Positions 61,843 through 64,000 of a stretch of DNA of 64,000 nt are shown in pieces. This stretch comes from Desulfobacteraceae bacterium (GTDB lineage Bacteria > Desulfobacterota > Desulfobacteria > Desulfobacterales > Desulfosalsimonadaceae), in the NCBI GenBank assembly GCA_011389935.1, contig JAABTJ010000002.1, positions 62,001-126,000 of the forward strand, in the 5' to 3' direction. The notes under the pieces are model-generated. The model had not been told where the DNA came from. It did no database searches and saw nothing but the letters and a program-made list of their open reading frames with translations. Numbering within the stretch: the stretch's first letter is position 1; the number at the start of each line of letters is the position of its first letter. Position numbers and translations under genes: made by a program.

Positions 61843-64000
61843 TTACAAACCGTACTCCGCGCGTTCGATCAACTCCTTCTGCAGATCGCTGTTCAGGGTG
61901 ACGAAATAGGCATTGTATCCCGAGATCCGCACGAGAAGGTTGCGGTAGTTCTCCGGATGCGCCATGGCGTCTTTCAGCGTCTCGGAGGTGACCACGTTCA
62001 TTTGCATCTGCATCCCCCCCATGTCGAAGTAGGTCTTTACATAGGAAAACATGCGCTCGATGATGTTTTCGCGCCGGTCATCCCCCCCGGGCACCACCTT
62101 GACGTTGAAAGCGATGTTGTTGTTCATGTGGCGGGGGTTGAGCCGGGCGACGTCCCGGATGTTGTCGAGCAGGTTGGCCGACGCGTGAGGCTCCGGCGTC
62201 AGACCCGGGGTAAAGGGTTTTCCGGCCAGCTTTCCGGATGGGAGCGCACCGCTCAATGTGCCGTAGATGACATGATTGGACATGGACCAGAAGCCGGCCG
62301 TATACGGCCCGCCCCGGTAGTTGGTATGGCTTTTGTAGCGGTCATGGGCGAACCGGGTGACCCGGTCGGCCATTTCCACGGCCTCGTCACTCCCCGATCC
62401 GAACAGGGGGACTTTTTTGGTTACCATGGCATACAGCGCCGGGTCGTTTGCAAAGTTGTCGTCCACGGCTTTTTTCAGCTCCGCAAAGCCGACGCGATTG
62501 TCCTCGAAAACCAGCTTCTTGATCACCATCAGGGAGTCGGTCACATCGGCCAGGCCGATACAGGCCGCACCGGACGAATTGTACCTGGCGCCGCCGTGGG
62601 TGACATCTTTCCCCTTTTCAATGCAGTCTCCGATGAGCGACGAGAGCAGGGGCGTGGGGCGGATATACTGGTGGGCAATACCCAGCATGTTGTTGTATTC
62701 GACGGACTGATCGATGAGGAATCCGAACTGTTCGCAAAACGCGTCGAAAAACCGGTCGAATGTTTTGAAGTCGCCCTTCTCCACTGCGCCCGTATCCGGA
62801 CCGATCTTCCATTTCATCAGGGGGTGGTATCCATCGTGGATGGCCATCTCCAGTGCGGCCACCATGTTGAGCATCTGGAAGTTGGTGTGTCCGATATGAC
62901 GGCCAGACAGGGTGGGCTCCACGCAGCCGGTGGCCGACCAGTTGCGAAGGTCTTCCGGCGCGTAGTTGAATTCTTCAAGAGAGGTCATCACGGCTGCATC
63001 ATTGTGCAGGGACGGGGTGGCGGCGGTGATGAGATTGACCTCGCAGAGGCGCTTCAGATAGGCGTCGCTGTTGATGCCGGGATGGAAACGGGCATTGACG
63101 TTGGGGTCCCGGATGGAAAGCATTTCGGTGACCTTGAGGAAGATATAGGTCATGTCGCATACCGCGTCGGTTCCCTGGGGGGTGACCCCGCCCAGGGTGA
63201 TGGCCTGGTCCGAGGAGCTCCCCCCGAAATACCAGTTGGCCAGGTCCGGGGTCAGGGGAAGGTGGTCCGTGCAGCGCATGTAAAAGCAGGCCACCATCTC
63301 GATGGCATGGGTGATATAGTCCTGCCGCTGCTTCTCTGTCTCCAGGGCCGCCATGTCGGCTTCGAAATAGGGTTGCAGCCACTGATCCAGGCGACCCAGG
63401 GAAAGGCCGGCATTGGTATTTTCCATGTGCAGACCGATCCACGTGATCCAGATGGCGTTTACGGCTTCATCCAGGGTGCGGGCCGGTTGGGCGGGCACCT
63501 GCCGGCAGATATTCGCCAGGTGCGCCAGTTCCGCTTTCCTTTTGGGTTCCGTTTCCGCAGCGGCGTCCGTCTCGGCCTGGCTGGCAAGGTTCTCGCCGTA
63601 GGCGACCAGCCCTTCCAGGCACAGGGCCATGGCTTCCAACACCGTTTTCTGCGTACCGGTGTCATCTTCGGATGCAGCCTGCTGCCCCCGGATTTCATCG
63701 ATGATTCCTTTCGCCCCCAGGCGGAGGATTTTTGGGAAATCCGGGATCGTATGCGACAGCGCGGCCTGTTTCCATATGAAATAAACGGCAAAGCGTTCGT
63801 CAATGGCCTGGCACAGGGGGCTGCCGTACTTCTCCCGGACCCATTCCTTGAAATTGCGGTGGATCCAGTAGGGAAAGATCTCCTTGTGAAGGAGGTCCAC
63901 GGTCTCCCTGTCAATGCCGTAGGGGTTGAGACAGCGGTGGGGCACGGTCAACAGTTCGCTCCAGATCATGGTGCCGTGGCTGTCCGGGTAGACCACGACC
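61843..64000 (-). CDS. Glycyl radical enzyme (PFL/CutC superfamily), N-terminus cut by the window
   Basis: At least 718 codons are visible; the start lies beyond the right edge. The C-terminal radical loop is VRISGYNAYFVTL, with the Gly codon at about 61918-61920, and the active-site Cys is in SATGCVEPTLSG at about 62923-62925. The Cys-x-Glu spacing (CVE) is shared with glycerol and propanediol dehydratases, choline lyase and isethionate lyase, where the Glu is a general base, and differs from pyruvate formate-lyase, which has two adjacent Cys. Other blocks are RHMNNNIAFNVKV and GGMQMQMNVV. The substrate is not identifiable; alkylsuccinate-type synthases remain possible. The activating radical-SAM enzyme is not in the window. 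Confidence 0.87.
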   Translation of the reverse strand, partial: VVVYPDSHGTMIWSELLTVPHRCLNPYGIDRETVDLLHKEIFPYWIHRNFKEWVREKYGSPLCQAIDERFAVYFIWKQAALSHTIPDFPKILRLGAKGIIDEIRGQQAASEDDTGTQKTVLEAMALCLEGLVAYGENLASQAETDAAAETEPKRKAELAHLANICRQVPAQPARTLDEAVNAIWITWIGLHMENTNAGLSLGRLDQWLQPYFEADMAALETEKQRQDYITHAIEMVACFYMRCTDHLPLTPDLANWYFGGSSSDQAITLGGVTPQGTDAVCDMTYIFLKVTEMLSIRDPNVNARFHPGINSDAYLKRLCEVNLITAATPSLHNDAAVMTSLEEFNYAPEDLRNWSATGCVEPTLSGRHIGHTNFQMLNMVAALEMAIHDGYHPLMKWKIGPDTGAVEKGDFKTFDRFFDAFCEQFGFLIDQSVEYNNMLGIAHQYIRPTPLLSSLIGDCIEKGKDVTHGGARYNSSGAACIGLADVTDSLMVIKKLVFEDNRVGFAELKKAVDDNFANDPALYAMVTKKVPLFGSGSDEAVEMADRVTRFAHDRYKSHTNYRGGPYTAGFWSMSNHVIYGTLSGALPSGKLAGKPFTPGLTPEPHASANLLDNIRDVARLNPRHMNNNIAFNVKVVPGGDDRRENIIERMFSYVKTYFDMGGMQMQMNVVTSETLKDAMAHPENYRNLLVRISGYNAYFVTLNSDLQKELIERAEYGL

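Overview
The window reads as a chromosomal segment of a strictly anaerobic, Gram-negative member of the Desulfobacterota, most likely a sulfate reducer of the Desulfobacteraceae/Desulfosarcinaceae type. Support comes from a complete Tmc transmembrane redox complex (tmcD-C-B-A), an Rnf operon headed by a multihaem cytochrome c, a formate-tetrahydrofolate ligase, hydrogenase maturation genes (hypA/hypB) and a meso-diaminopimelate-type division and cell wall cluster. No sulfate-reduction (dsr/apr) gene lies in the window, so the lifestyle is inferred. I found no rRNA, tRNA, CRISPR array or insertion sequence with a transposase.

Layout. 1-5.8 kb: hypB (cut by the edge), hypA, an L,D-transpeptidase, an Lpp-like lipoprotein, a GalT-like uridylyltransferase, an SLC13 transporter and a small membrane protein. 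5.9-9.7 kb: a small unknown gene, pyruvoyl arginine decarboxylase, agmatinase and fhs. 10.1-18.2 kb: a heterodimeric ABC exporter, a large MscS channel and a CorC-type CBS protein. 18.5-27.5 kb: an RNase II/R family enzyme, a purH function split over two genes, spermidine synthase, a eukaryotic-type S-adenosylmethionine decarboxylase, a UbiA prenyltransferase and a beta-CASP nuclease. Together with the decarboxylase and agmatinase at 6-8 kb this gives a full arginine-agmatine-putrescine-spermidine route. 27.6-44.8 kb: an intact dcw cluster, mraZ-rsmH-ftsL-ftsI-murE-murF-mraY-murD-ftsW-murG-murC-murB-ftsQ-ftsA-ftsZ, on one strand. 45.3-52.4 kb: octahaem cytochrome, rnfC-D-G-E-A and a 696-codon rnfB. 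52.9-60.9 kb: an RpoH-like sigma factor, a NarL-type response regulator facing a cytoplasmic histidine kinase, a NifU-like scaffold and tmcA-B-C-D. 61-64 kb: a DUF1614 membrane protein and a glycyl radical enzyme cut by the right edge.

The most unusual system is the Rnf operon. Its RnfB carries a C-terminal GltD/NfnB-like FAD and NAD(P)H oxidoreductase module. Its RnfC lacks the glycine-rich and NGAECEPY-type motifs that form the FMN/NADH site in ordinary RnfC, and its RnfD lacks the usual SGAT-like flavinylation motif. One reading is that the pyridine-nucleotide site moved from RnfC to RnfB and that the octahaem cytochrome adds an exit toward periplasmic carriers.

The second notable theme is two families of roughly 125-145 bp palindromic intergenic elements. 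I call them type I (copies at 757, 9998, 50072, 52451 and a remnant at 25822) and type II (18248, 20537, 21946 and a short derivative at 50183). The short type II derivative sits inside a type I copy between flanking 6-bp direct repeats, which is what a past nested insertion would leave. These elements interrupt the rnf and purH transcription units and flank the fused rnfB as direct repeats.
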